A stretch of 33,412 nucleotides of DNA from Legionella sp. (GTDB taxonomy: Bacteria; Pseudomonadota; Gammaproteobacteria; Legionellales; Legionellaceae): NCBI GenBank assembly GCA_024636645.1, contig JAGXGR010000012.1, positions 1 to 33,412 on the forward strand, in the 5' to 3' direction. Made by a program: the position numbers and the translations under genes. Each line of letters opens with the position of its first letter. Positions within the stretch are counted from its first letter, which is position 1. A model generated the notes under the pieces. That model had not been told where the DNA came from and did no database searches. It was given only the letters and a program-made list of their open reading frames with translations. Of this stretch, positions 1 through 9,265 are shown piece after piece.

Positions 1-2
1 CC

Positions 3-1550
3 ATGTGGGTGCTTGCCAGTGGTGTAGCACTGGTTTTTCTTTTTGACATGTTGCTTAAAACCCTGCGGGCTTATTTTATTGATGTCGCCAGTAAGCACAG
101 TGATATTGAACTGTCATCAAATATCTTTCAACAAATCCTGGGCTTACGGATGACTGAGCGTCCAAAATCTGTAGGCGTTTTGGCAAATACCGTTCAATCT
201 TTTGAAATATTTCGGGATTTCATTACTTCAGGTACAGTGACCATCCTGGTGGATCTTCCGTTTGTGATAATATTTCTTGCCGTCATCTATTTAATTGGTG
301 GCAGTTTGTTTTGGATCCCCTTTCTCGTTATCCCTATCATTTTTATTATCGGCCTGTTGCTCCAGTTGCCATTGATACGACTGACCCAAAAGTCCTATCA
401 GTATGCCGCTGAAAAACAGGCAACGCTCATAGAATCTTTGGCAGCAATAGAAGCGGTAAAAACAACCGGGGCTGAATCCACCATGCAAAACAGGTGGGAG
501 GAAATTATAAAACTGGCGTCTAATAATTCGATGAAGCTGCGTTTTATAGCCAATTCAAGCGTTAACATCACCACCCTGACACAACAGGTAGCCACTATTT
601 TTGTAGTCATTGCCGGTGTTTATTTAATCAGTGAAGGAGAGTTGACAGTGGGCGGGTTGATTGCCTGCACCATACTGACAGGCCGAGCACTCGCCCCTAT
701 GGCCCAAGTGGCCTCATTGTTCACACGTTATTATCAATCAGTGAATGCACTCAAAGCGCTGGATAAAATCATGCAGCTAGAAACCGACATCAGCGCTAAA
801 GACAGTTATTTGCACAGACCGGATCTTCAGGGCAAGGTAGAGTTTAAGCATGTTTCTTTTCAATACGAGGATGAGAAAATTCCGGCCCTGAAAAATATCA
901 ACTTCAAAATTGAACCGGGTGAAAAAGTAGCAATCATTGGCCGTGTGGGTTCCGGTAAATCCACGGTTGCGCGTTTAATTATGAGGCTATATGAACCCAC
1001 CGAGGGTACTATCCAGCTCGATAATACAGATTATCAACAGATTAATCCTGATGATCTGCGACAGCAAATAGGTTATGTATCCCAGGATGTTACTTTATTT
1101 TATGGCAGTATCAAATACAATATCACGGTTGGAGCCCCGTTCATTGATGATCAAGAGCTGCTTGAAGCAGCTAAAATTGCGGGTGTCACTTCTTTTACAA
1201 ATCCGCATCCCGAAGGTTTTGACAGGCAGGTAGGTGAAAAAGGAAATGCCTTGTCCGGTGGCCAGAGACAGGCCGTGGCTCTGGCACGAGCCATATTATT
1301 AAAGCCGCATCTGATCATTTTAGACGAACCGACCTCTAATATGGATGATAATAGTGAAAAACGTTTAAAGCATTATTTAATGCAACAATTAACAGACAAG
1401 GATACCTTACTTCTTATAACCCATAAAATGTCCATGCTCGAGTTGGTGGACAGAATTATTGTTATTGAAAATGGTACCGTTGTTGCCGATGGCTCCAAGG
1501 AAGCTGTTTTACAGGCCTTGAAGTCCGGAATGGAAGTAAAGAGGAAATAA
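3..1550 (+). CDS. Type I secretion ABC transporter, permease/ATPase (LapB/LssB-like), 5' truncated by window edge
   Basis: TM domain followed by Walker A (GRVGSGKST), signature LSGGQRQ and Walker B (LIILDEPTS); ORF open to the left edge; followed 1 nt later by an HlyD adaptor. Confidence 0.9.
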   Translation: MWVLASGVALVFLFDMLLKTLRAYFIDVASKHSDIELSSNIFQQILGLRMTERPKSVGVLANTVQSFEIFRDFITSGTVTILVDLPFVIIFLAVIYLIGGSLFWIPFLVIPIIFIIGLLLQLPLIRLTQKSYQYAAEKQATLIESLAAIEAVKTTGAESTMQNRWEEIIKLASNNSMKLRFIANSSVNITTLTQQVATIFVVIAGVYLISEGELTVGGLIACTILTGRALAPMAQVASLFTRYYQSVNALKALDKIMQLETDISAKDSYLHRPDLQGKVEFKHVSFQYEDEKIPALKNINFKIEPGEKVAIIGRVGSGKSTVARLIMRLYEPTEGTIQLDNTDYQQINPDDLRQQIGYVSQDVTLFYGSIKYNITVGAPFIDDQELLEAAKIAGVTSFTNPHPEGFDRQVGEKGNALSGGQRQAVALARAILLKPHLIILDEPTSNMDDNSEKRLKHYLMQQLTDKDTLLLITHKMSMLELVDRIIVIENGTVVADGSKEAVLQALKSGMEVKRK

Positions 1551-1551
1551 G

Positions 1552-2685
1552 ATGGCCAAACAACATAGTTCTCGAGTATTTGCGCATGTCATATTGTGGG
1601 CGACTGCTTTTTTTATTATTCTCGGGATAATATGGGCAAATTATGCTGTCCTCGATGAAGTGACCTCAGGCGAGGGAAAAGTTATCCCATCCAGCGAAAT
1701 TCAAGTTATCCAGAACCTTGAAGGGGGTATAGTCGAAAAATTATATGTCACTGAGGGCGACATCGTTGAAAAGAATCAAATATTAATGCAAATTGACAAT
1801 ACGCGATTCAGAGCCACTTACAATGAGGCCTTACAAAAAATGGCCACATTGCAAATGGAAATACTCCGAATCAATGCCTTGCTGCAGGAAAAGCCACTCG
1901 TCATTCCAGAAACACTGAAGCAGGCAAACCCCAAAATGGCGAACATAGCTATGCAATTGAATAAATCCCGTCAGGACGAAATTCAACAGATGCGCGAGGG
2001 CTTAAAGCTTGTACAAAGAGAGCTTGATTTGTCCCGCCCGCTTGTCAGTCGAGGTGCGGTCTCGGAAGTGGAAATACTTCGTCTGGAAAGAACCGTCAAT
2101 GAACTCAAAGGAAAGATTTCGGAATTTAAATCCAAATCTTATGAACGGCTTAACCAGGCACGCGCAGAATTAGAGGCACTCGAGGCGTCCTACCTGGCAG
2201 ATAAAGACAGAGTAACACGCACGACAGTCCGCTCTCCTGTGAATGGAATTATTAACCGAATTAAAATCAAAACCATCGGTGGTGTTATCCAGCCAGGCAT
2301 GGATATCATTGAGATTGTTCCTCTCGATGATACTTTATTAATTGAGGCAAAGATCAACCCCAAGGATATTGGATTCATTCATCCAGGACAGGATGCCATG
2401 GTTAAAATATCTGCCTACGACTATTCCATATACGGCGGACTGGAAGGAAAAGTTGAGCAAATATCTGCTGACACCATCAGGGATGAGGAAAACAAAAAAG
2501 AAGAAAGTTTTTATATCATTCGAGTCAGAACCCAAAAAAATCACTTGGGAACAGAAAAAAAACCCTTGCCTATTATTCCTGGCATGTTGGCCACGGTGGA
2601 TATCCTTACAGGTGAAAAAACCGTGTTGGATTATATTTTAAAACCCATTTTAAAAACTCAGGAAAAAGCCTTGCGTGAGAGATAG
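1552..2685 (+). CDS. HlyD-family type I secretion periplasmic adaptor (LapC/LssD-like)
   Basis: N-terminal TM, GEGKVIPSSEIQVIQNLEGGIVEKLYVTEGDIVEKNQ lipoyl-like motif, coiled coil, adjacent to ABC gene. Confidence 0.9.
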   Translation: MAKQHSSRVFAHVILWATAFFIILGIIWANYAVLDEVTSGEGKVIPSSEIQVIQNLEGGIVEKLYVTEGDIVEKNQILMQIDNTRFRATYNEALQKMATLQMEILRINALLQEKPLVIPETLKQANPKMANIAMQLNKSRQDEIQQMREGLKLVQRELDLSRPLVSRGAVSEVEILRLERTVNELKGKISEFKSKSYERLNQARAELEALEASYLADKDRVTRTTVRSPVNGIINRIKIKTIGGVIQPGMDIIEIVPLDDTLLIEAKINPKDIGFIHPGQDAMVKISAYDYSIYGGLEGKVEQISADTIRDEENKKEESFYIIRVRTQKNHLGTEKKPLPIIPGMLATVDILTGEKTVLDYILKPILKTQEKALRER

Positions 2686-2745
2686 CTCATTTCACTGAAA
2701 CAATAAGCTGCTCAGTTGCAAATGACTAAATCACAGACGAAGTAT

Positions 2746-3044
2746 CCGAGTCGCGACCATCAGGGAGCGGAAAAGCTAGATGGCTGCTGTTCAGCGGTAG
2801 GTTGGGCCTTGGCCCAACAAGTAAACCATTGAAATCCACGGTTTCAGCTAAACATTTTTGTCGAAAAGATAGTCATTGAATTTTAACTGTAACCCAAATC
2901 TAATGACTGTTGGGCCAAGACCCAACCTATCTCTTGTTGGGCCAAGGCCCAACCTACCTCTTGTTGGGCCAAGGCCCAACCTACCTCTTGTTGGGCCAAG
3001 ACCCAACCTACCGCTGCTTCCGCTCCCTGATGGTTGCGGCTTGG
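2746..3044. repeat. Composite palindromic element: imperfect terminal inverted repeats (2746-2772 / 3018-3044) enclosing GTTGGGCCAAGGCCCAAC palindromes
   Basis: Left ccgagtcgcgaccatcagggagcggaa vs reverse complement of right ccaagccgcaaccatcagggagcggaa; internal inverted copy ggtaggttgggccttggcccaacaa at 2796-2820. Confidence 0.8.
2909..3013. repeat. Tandem repeat, about 4 copies of a 27-bp unit gttgggccaagRcccaacctaYctctt
   Basis: Unit starts at 2909, 2936, 2963, 2990; each unit contains an 18-bp perfect or near-perfect palindrome. Confidence 0.92.
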
Positions 3045-3200
3045 ATAATTTATTCTTTTAAACGATCGTTGTGAGAAAGTCACAGTCTCTATTGTAATGT
3101 AGCGCTTAACATGTGAATATATGCAAACATCATTGTATATAGTCAATTTTATGCGCTGCATGCTTGTTTTTTTTCTATATGCCCAGGGTAAAAAATAAAA

Positions 3201-4238
3201 ATGAAATACGCCCTCAAAGCAAACAATATTCTAGAATGGCTCGCTTTAAAAACGAACCAGATCCCTCGTCCATTATGCGATACATTTATGGCCAATATTC
3301 AGTCGAGATGTATATTAACAGCCGTTAAACATGGCGTTTTTTCCGCTTTGCTTGATACACCAAAAACCGTCGAAAGCCTTGCAGAAGAATGCAGCGTAGA
3401 GGCGGATATTTTATTGCCGATTCTAAGCGTATTGATCAGTTGTGATTATCTGACAGAGGATAAAAATTATTTTAAATTAACTAAAAAAATGAGAAAATTT
3501 TTTATAAAGGGAAGTCCAAAATCAATAGAAAATAATATTTTACTCAGTGAAAACCAACTATTTATATTAAGCCAAATCGATGAAATACTTGAAACAGGTA
3601 AAGCGATTGAAATACACAGCAGCTTTACCGAAAAAAAATATTGGAAATGCTACCAGTCTGCTATGCTTGAGCTGGCCAGAGAATTATCAGGCAGCATCAA
3701 AAGACATATTCCGGTAAAAAATAACGCCAAAACCCTGTTGGACATTGGTGGCTCGCATGGGTTGTTTGGTGCCGCCATTTGCAAAGAAAAAGGCATGGAA
3801 AAGTCCATTGTACTGGATTTGCCACAGGCCATTGAATTTGCTGAGCCATTAGCAAAACAGGAAGGCTATGATGCGTTGGTTGAATTCAGAGAGCACAATG
3901 TGCTTGAAAAGGACATTGATTTACCATCAGATGTTGTGTTTATGGGTAATTTTTTACACCATTTCGATGAGCAAAAGGTATTGCACATTTTAGCGCAGGC
4001 AAAAAACAGCTTAACAGATGATGGAACCGTTGCTATATTTGATTTTTCATTCAACAGGAAAAAAAGCAACAATCTTATGTTAACAGCTACCTCACTATTT
4101 TTTAAGCTGACCTCTGATGCCCAGTGCTATTCAACTGCTGATTACAAGCGTTTTCTCAGTTTATCAGGATTTAATAAAATCAAATCCAAAAGACTCTTGA
4201 GAATGCCTTTTTGTCACCTGATTACTGCGCGCGTTTAG
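3201..4238 (+). CDS. SAM-dependent methyltransferase, O-methyltransferase family 2 (hydroxyindole/acetylserotonin OMT-like)
   Basis: Winged-helix dimerisation-like N-terminus and LLDIGGSHGLFGAAICKEKG motif I; GNFLHHFDEQKVLHILAQA typical of the family. Confidence 0.85.
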   Translation: MKYALKANNILEWLALKTNQIPRPLCDTFMANIQSRCILTAVKHGVFSALLDTPKTVESLAEECSVEADILLPILSVLISCDYLTEDKNYFKLTKKMRKFFIKGSPKSIENNILLSENQLFILSQIDEILETGKAIEIHSSFTEKKYWKCYQSAMLELARELSGSIKRHIPVKNNAKTLLDIGGSHGLFGAAICKEKGMEKSIVLDLPQAIEFAEPLAKQEGYDALVEFREHNVLEKDIDLPSDVVFMGNFLHHFDEQKVLHILAQAKNSLTDDGTVAIFDFSFNRKKSNNLMLTATSLFFKLTSDAQCYSTADYKRFLSLSGFNKIKSKRLLRMPFCHLITARV

Positions 4239-4273
4239 GTCTTTCTATCTTATTTAAGTGATTAGTCATCGAT

Positions 4274-5503
4274 ATGAAAAAAGTTGTACATTGGCAGCAC
4301 CCTGAAAAAATCGCCGAAGGATGGTTAGCTATCGACACGCTGATTAATGGCGTCTGCGGTGGTGGTGTTTTTATGCATTCTCAGGCCACTATGCAAGAAA
4401 TTGTTGAGCTCGCAAGAGACATGACTTATAAAAACAAACTCAACGCCATCCCCTTTGGAGGTGCAAAAGCAGGTATCCGCTTCGACCCCACAAACCCGGA
4501 AGCAAAAAACATATTAAACGATTTTCTCCTGTTTTGCAGGCCTTATTTACAAAGCCAATGGAGTACCGGTGCCGATTTGAATACCGATAGCGATACCATT
4601 GATGCGATTGTCAAATCGATGGGCATTGATTCCAGTTTTTTTGCTTTAGGCCAGTCCTATGCTGTAAAACAAAACATTCCAAATCAATCAAGCCAGTTAA
4701 GAGCACGTGTTTCGTTGCCTTTGAATCGCTACTTCACCTTGGAACAAGGGATAGTGGGTTATAGCCTCGTTGAAATCATTAAGCAGCTGGCAATACAAAA
4801 GCCCCTTAGGCTGGTTTTACAAGGTTTTGGTAAAATTGGTTCCAGTTTTGCTTATTTTACAGAACAAAAGCAACTGGCTACTGTCGTTGGTGTATGCGAT
4901 ATTTCAGGCGCTTTGATGGCAGAGGCTGGCTTATCGATAAAACAGTTGCTGGCTATTAGAAGTAAAAACCCCGGCTGCTACACATTAGCTCAGTTACATC
5001 CAATATATGCAAAAGATTTCCCCTGTCAATGGCTGCCCAATGAAGAGGCGAGGGATAATAATTTACTGACACTATTGAAAACGACCCGCGCGGATGTTGT
5101 AAGTTTTTGCGCTAATCGCTATGCCGTAACGCCTGAAGTGCTGGAGTATTTAATTCAATATACCTATAGCGCTTCTAAAGAAAGGTTTTTAATAAGCGGT
5201 GCAAATCTGCCTTTTTCTAAACCGCATTTGGCAGCAATTGCTTGCAGCAACAATATTGTCTGCTTGCCCAGTTGGTTTAGCAGCGCAGGAAACTCCCTGC
5301 TCTATGCAGAAGCCTTAAGCGTCGATAGTATTGCTTTAAATTGGCCTTCTACTATCATAGAAAAAATCACCAGGGATTTAACAAGCATTATTAATACCTG
5401 TCTTAAAAAATCAAACAAGCAAACAAAGGATTTATATCACCACCTGAATGTATCCTATTGCCAGGCCCAACCGGCCTCCGTCAAACAGGCAGCATTTGCC
5501 TGA
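4274..5503 (+). CDS. Glu/Leu/Phe/Val dehydrogenase-family protein
   Basis: Conserved LARDMTYKNKLNAIPFGGAKAGI and TGADLNTD, Rossmann LVLQGFGKIGSSFAYF. Confidence 0.85.
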   Translation: MKKVVHWQHPEKIAEGWLAIDTLINGVCGGGVFMHSQATMQEIVELARDMTYKNKLNAIPFGGAKAGIRFDPTNPEAKNILNDFLLFCRPYLQSQWSTGADLNTDSDTIDAIVKSMGIDSSFFALGQSYAVKQNIPNQSSQLRARVSLPLNRYFTLEQGIVGYSLVEIIKQLAIQKPLRLVLQGFGKIGSSFAYFTEQKQLATVVGVCDISGALMAEAGLSIKQLLAIRSKNPGCYTLAQLHPIYAKDFPCQWLPNEEARDNNLLTLLKTTRADVVSFCANRYAVTPEVLEYLIQYTYSASKERFLISGANLPFSKPHLAAIACSNNIVCLPSWFSSAGNSLLYAEALSVDSIALNWPSTIIEKITRDLTSIINTCLKKSNKQTKDLYHHLNVSYCQAQPASVKQAAFA

Positions 5504-5539
5504 CTATTTTAGATATTAACATTTTAAGGAGAGCATTGA

Positions 5540-6175
5540 ATGGCTGTTGTAGAGGAAGAACTGAATACGATTGAGAATGTCAGGAGAATTGAAGGTTTTA
5601 ATTTATCTGAAATGAAAGCCTTATCGCTTGAATTAACACACTCTGTCTATCCCCATGATAAAATTTATGGAAAATATTGCACCATCGAAGAATATATCAA
5701 TTGCCCGCCTGAAAAAGTATTTTCCTATCTTGCCAATCAACATAATTTAGCTGAATGGACGTATAGTCTTCGTAATTTTATGGACGATGAGCAAAATCCA
5801 GGGCAAATTATTGGTGATGATGTCATCGGTGATAACACCAAAATTTACTGTAAAACCAAAAGCAACAAAGACGCCATGACAGTTGATTATTACTGTGCCT
5901 GGGATCAGGATAAAGAACTATGGATGATTTATCTTATGCGGGTTGTGTCAGCCCAAACGGTTTTAAACAAGCCAGGCTCTGTTGTGTTATGGACCAATTG
6001 CCACCATCCCTATTACGATAAAAACCCTTTTCCAGAGACCGCTCCAAAAACAAGACCCGTTTGGGTCGGCGACCTTTGGCCGTTTTTCTATGCGGGACAT
6101 TACATCGAAATGCAGAACTTAAAGCATATCCTTGAATACCGTCACCAGCAATCGCTGACAAATAACCCGCAGTAA
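5540..6175 (+). CDS. SRPBCC/START-like superfamily protein (possible cyclase/aromatase or ligand-binding protein)
   Basis: Pattern YCTIEEYINCPPEKVFSYLANQHNLAEWTYSLRNF resembles SRPBCC helix-grip proteins; RBS aaggag 5' of ATG. Confidence 0.6.
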   Translation: MAVVEEELNTIENVRRIEGFNLSEMKALSLELTHSVYPHDKIYGKYCTIEEYINCPPEKVFSYLANQHNLAEWTYSLRNFMDDEQNPGQIIGDDVIGDNTKIYCKTKSNKDAMTVDYYCAWDQDKELWMIYLMRVVSAQTVLNKPGSVVLWTNCHHPYYDKNPFPETAPKTRPVWVGDLWPFFYAGHYIEMQNLKHILEYRHQQSLTNNPQ

Positions 6176-6189
6176 GAGGCATAATAAAG

Positions 6190-7191
6190 ATGCAAACCGT
6201 AAGCCTAGTTAAATCAGCCTATTATCTTCCGGAAAATGTCATTGAAAACAGTTTTTTCATTGCTGCTGAGGGACAGGATATAAACCCGATGTTTAGAGGG
6301 GTAAAGCAAAGAAGACATGTTTCAGAAAATGAGTCTGCGGTATATATGATTACACAGTCCATTCAAAAACTGATTGATGAACTGAACCTGGATCCTGGAA
6401 ACGACATTGATATGTTATTGACGAATGTGACTCTGCCTTGTGGATTGTTTATGGGCGTTGGTGCTATTGTTGCTAAAAAAATCGGGGCAAAACCTGATTT
6501 TGTCTTTGATTTTCACCATTCAGGCTGCGTTTCATTTGTGACCATGCTGGATTTAGCCAAGACCTTCATTGAAAGCAAAAAAGCAAAAACCGCCATCATC
6601 TGCAATGTTCAAAATACCGCAGGTCAAATTTTTAACCAGAAAAATACCAGAAAAAAACCCCATGCCTGCGTCCCGGGTGACGGTTGTGGTGTGGCTTACA
6701 TCAAGGCAGGTGAAGAAAACCCCATCGTATCCATTGTACAAAAATGTCATACAGAAAATGCAGAAGGCATGCACCTGAGCACTGAAGATGGCCGGCGTTA
6801 CTGGGAGCCTGGATCGGGTGAAACCTATCTTGATTTCGATGAAGCAAAAATTGCTAAAACCGTGGCCTCGGGCAATAAAATTGTGCCACAAGCCATTCAT
6901 GCTGCCTGTCAGAAGGCCGGTCTGGATTATCGTAAAATTGATTTATTAATCACCAATCAGGCGAGCAGATTATTTTTACGTAATTGGCGGGAAGCAGTGG
7001 AATTACCTAAAGAAAAACATCTGGATACTTTTTCAGAACTTGGTAATCTTTTTGGTGCAGCGATACCCATTAATTTAACACGAGCCATTGAACAAAAAAA
7101 ACTGAAACCCGGCGACAACCTGGTTTTAGCAGGGTTTTCCCATGCCGGAGATTTTTCTGCAGCGGCAGTCATCCAGTGGAAAACACCTTGA
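6190..7191 (+). CDS. 3-oxoacyl-ACP synthase III (KAS III/FabH)-like protein
   Basis: Thiolase fold landmarks: FHHSGCVSFVTML (nucleophile Cys), ITNQASRLF at the HQAN position, ELGNLFGAAIP at the GNTSAAS position. Confidence 0.85.
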   Translation: MQTVSLVKSAYYLPENVIENSFFIAAEGQDINPMFRGVKQRRHVSENESAVYMITQSIQKLIDELNLDPGNDIDMLLTNVTLPCGLFMGVGAIVAKKIGAKPDFVFDFHHSGCVSFVTMLDLAKTFIESKKAKTAIICNVQNTAGQIFNQKNTRKKPHACVPGDGCGVAYIKAGEENPIVSIVQKCHTENAEGMHLSTEDGRRYWEPGSGETYLDFDEAKIAKTVASGNKIVPQAIHAACQKAGLDYRKIDLLITNQASRLFLRNWREAVELPKEKHLDTFSELGNLFGAAIPINLTRAIEQKKLKPGDNLVLAGFSHAGDFSAAAVIQWKTP

Positions 7192-7241
7192 GAGCAGTTC
7201 AAAACAACCCGATAGTGATTCACTGAACAGGAATACAGACA

Positions 7242-8972
7242 TTGATTTTAGTTGATGCTTTGACTTTGGCATTAAAAGATATGGGCGTCCGATACATTTT
7301 TGGCGTCAGCGGCGCTAATATTGAGCATTTACACGATGCGATATATAGACTGGGAGGCGAGCAGTTGACTGCTGTTTTAGCCAAAAACGAGAGCGCTGCG
7401 GCTTTCATGGCAGATGGCCTGGCGCGTGCCCATAATACCTTGGGGGTTTGTTGTGCCACCTCGGGCGCGGGAATGATGAATCTAGCGCCAGGCATCGCTG
7501 AGGCCTATGCGGATAAAGTACCGCTGCTCGCCATCGTGGGACAGCCGCCCAGCATGCTTGAAGGCAAAGGGGCTTTTCAAGACAGCTCAGGCAAAACCGA
7601 TACCATTGATGCGCTTGCCTTTTGGCAAACCATTACAAAGTATAGCGCAAAAATCACCGATCCCAAGGATTTCTGGGATGGTCTGAAACAGGCATTAAAG
7701 GCTATTTTCCATAAGCGTTTGGGACCTGCTGTACTGCTCATTCCAAGAGATTTGTTTGATGCGGAGGTTGCAATACGACCGACTGATTTTTCAATTCATC
7801 TGGACGATTATCGGGTCATGGATTCATATGATCAGATTTTAATGACCCAGTTCAAACATGTCCTGGATAAGTCAAAAAATCCTTTGGTCATTGTAGGCAA
7901 ACAGTTTAATAATCCTTGTCTTCAACACATGATAAAAGCCTTTGTTCATGCCTTTCATTGCCGGGTTGTGACCACTTTTGCAGACGTCAATGCCTTTTCA
8001 AATGAAGATTCGCATTACCTGGGCATGATTGGCATTTGCGGACACCATAAAGCGCATGAATTTCTAAAACATGAAGCGGATCTGATCATAGCCCTTGATG
8101 AAGATTTTTCTGTCATGACAACGACATCAATCGCACCGGACTTAAATCGTATCAAGCTATGTTACATTGGCACAGATGCAAATAAAGCCTCTGCGGCTGT
8201 TAAGCTGGATATCATCATAGAAGCAGAAGTCAATAAGGTGCTTGAAGCCTTGTTAGAAAACCATACCCCGGCTACTGCCCATTATAAAAAAACGGACACC
8301 AGGAAAAACAAGACGATTTCTTCTTATAAAAATAGTCAGGCTTCCGGCTTGACCGCCAGCCAAACCTTGCCTGTCATCGAAAAATACCTGTCTCATAATG
8401 AAAATATTGTTTTTGATGCCGGTAACTGTGTTGCGTCGGCCTTGCATTATTTGCATTTTCCAAGCCATGTAAAGACACTGATTGCGCTGGGTATGGGGGC
8501 CATGGGCTATGCCATTCCCGCGGCAATTGGTGCACAAATGGGCAGTGCCATGCATAGCAAAACAATGGTTTTAACTGGCGATGGCGGCTTTTTAATCACC
8601 GGGTTAGAGATTCACACCGCTATTGAATATCAGTTGCCTATTCTATTTATTGTATTTAATAATAATAAACATGGAATGTGCGTCACCCGTCAACAACTTT
8701 TATTTTCAAATCGATTGACTGCATCCACTTACGGTACCATCCACATTAAAGAGGTCGTTAAGGGGCTCGGTGACGAAAGTCAACTCTGGTGTGAAACGGT
8801 AAATAACCATCTTGACCTGGAAAACAGTTTAACTGACTATTATGAAAACCACAGCAATAAAACCGGTGTGCTCGAAATCAAAATAACCGCTGATGAAGTC
8901 CCGCCCTTTATTCCATTCCTGGAGCAACAAGAAAAATTGAAACAAGCAGAAATAACGACAGTTTCCATTTAA
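7242..8972 (+). CDS. Thiamine diphosphate-dependent enzyme (acetolactate synthase/ScyA-like); probable TTG start
   Basis: FGVSGANIEHLHDAI, catalytic Glu in LAKNESAAAFMADGLAR, ThDP motif GDGGFLITGLEIHTAIEYQLPILFIVFNN. Confidence 0.88.
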   Translation: MILVDALTLALKDMGVRYIFGVSGANIEHLHDAIYRLGGEQLTAVLAKNESAAAFMADGLARAHNTLGVCCATSGAGMMNLAPGIAEAYADKVPLLAIVGQPPSMLEGKGAFQDSSGKTDTIDALAFWQTITKYSAKITDPKDFWDGLKQALKAIFHKRLGPAVLLIPRDLFDAEVAIRPTDFSIHLDDYRVMDSYDQILMTQFKHVLDKSKNPLVIVGKQFNNPCLQHMIKAFVHAFHCRVVTTFADVNAFSNEDSHYLGMIGICGHHKAHEFLKHEADLIIALDEDFSVMTTTSIAPDLNRIKLCYIGTDANKASAAVKLDIIIEAEVNKVLEALLENHTPATAHYKKTDTRKNKTISSYKNSQASGLTASQTLPVIEKYLSHNENIVFDAGNCVASALHYLHFPSHVKTLIALGMGAMGYAIPAAIGAQMGSAMHSKTMVLTGDGGFLITGLEIHTAIEYQLPILFIVFNNNKHGMCVTRQQLLFSNRLTASTYGTIHIKEVVKGLGDESQLWCETVNNHLDLENSLTDYYENHSNKTGVLEIKITADEVPPFIPFLEQQEKLKQAEITTVSI

Positions 8973-9046
8973 TTTTGACCGGTTGCGTTATACAAAATGG
9001 ATTATTTTGAAGCATACGAGCCGCGCCCTAACCGAGCCGCGATCTA

Positions 9047-9249
9047 ACCGAGCCGCGCCCGTCAGGAAGCGGAACAGTTGAAGTAGCGGAACAGTTAAAA
9101 TTCTTCATTAAATGTTCAGTTTTTGTTATAGAATACGACATGGTAATCCTTGCTCAAGAATTTTAAAGAGACAAATCGAAAAAATATAACGGGCTTCTTG
9201 ATTTTTCCGCTACTTCAACTGTTCCGCTTCCTGACGGGCGCGGCTCGGT
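9047..9249. repeat. Perfect 44-bp inverted repeat (9047-9090 / 9206-9249) with about 115-bp spacer; MITE/REP-like
   Basis: accgagccgcgcccgtcaggaagcggaacagttgaagtagcgga and its exact reverse complement. Confidence 0.95.
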
Positions 9250-9265
9250 AACAAAGGAATTGAAT

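Noticed and set aside
2909-3013. CRISPR-like array
   Set aside because: The 27-bp units are directly contiguous with no unique spacers and no cas genes nearby
2876-3161. Overlapping plus and minus ORFs with repetitive peptides (VGPRPNLPL… / VGWALAQQE…)
   Set aside because: 27 bp is divisible by 3, so the palindromic tandem repeat stays open on both strands; no RBS or family support
6553-6900. 115-aa minus-strand ORF within the KAS III gene
   Set aside because: Antisense shadow ORF of a well-supported coding region
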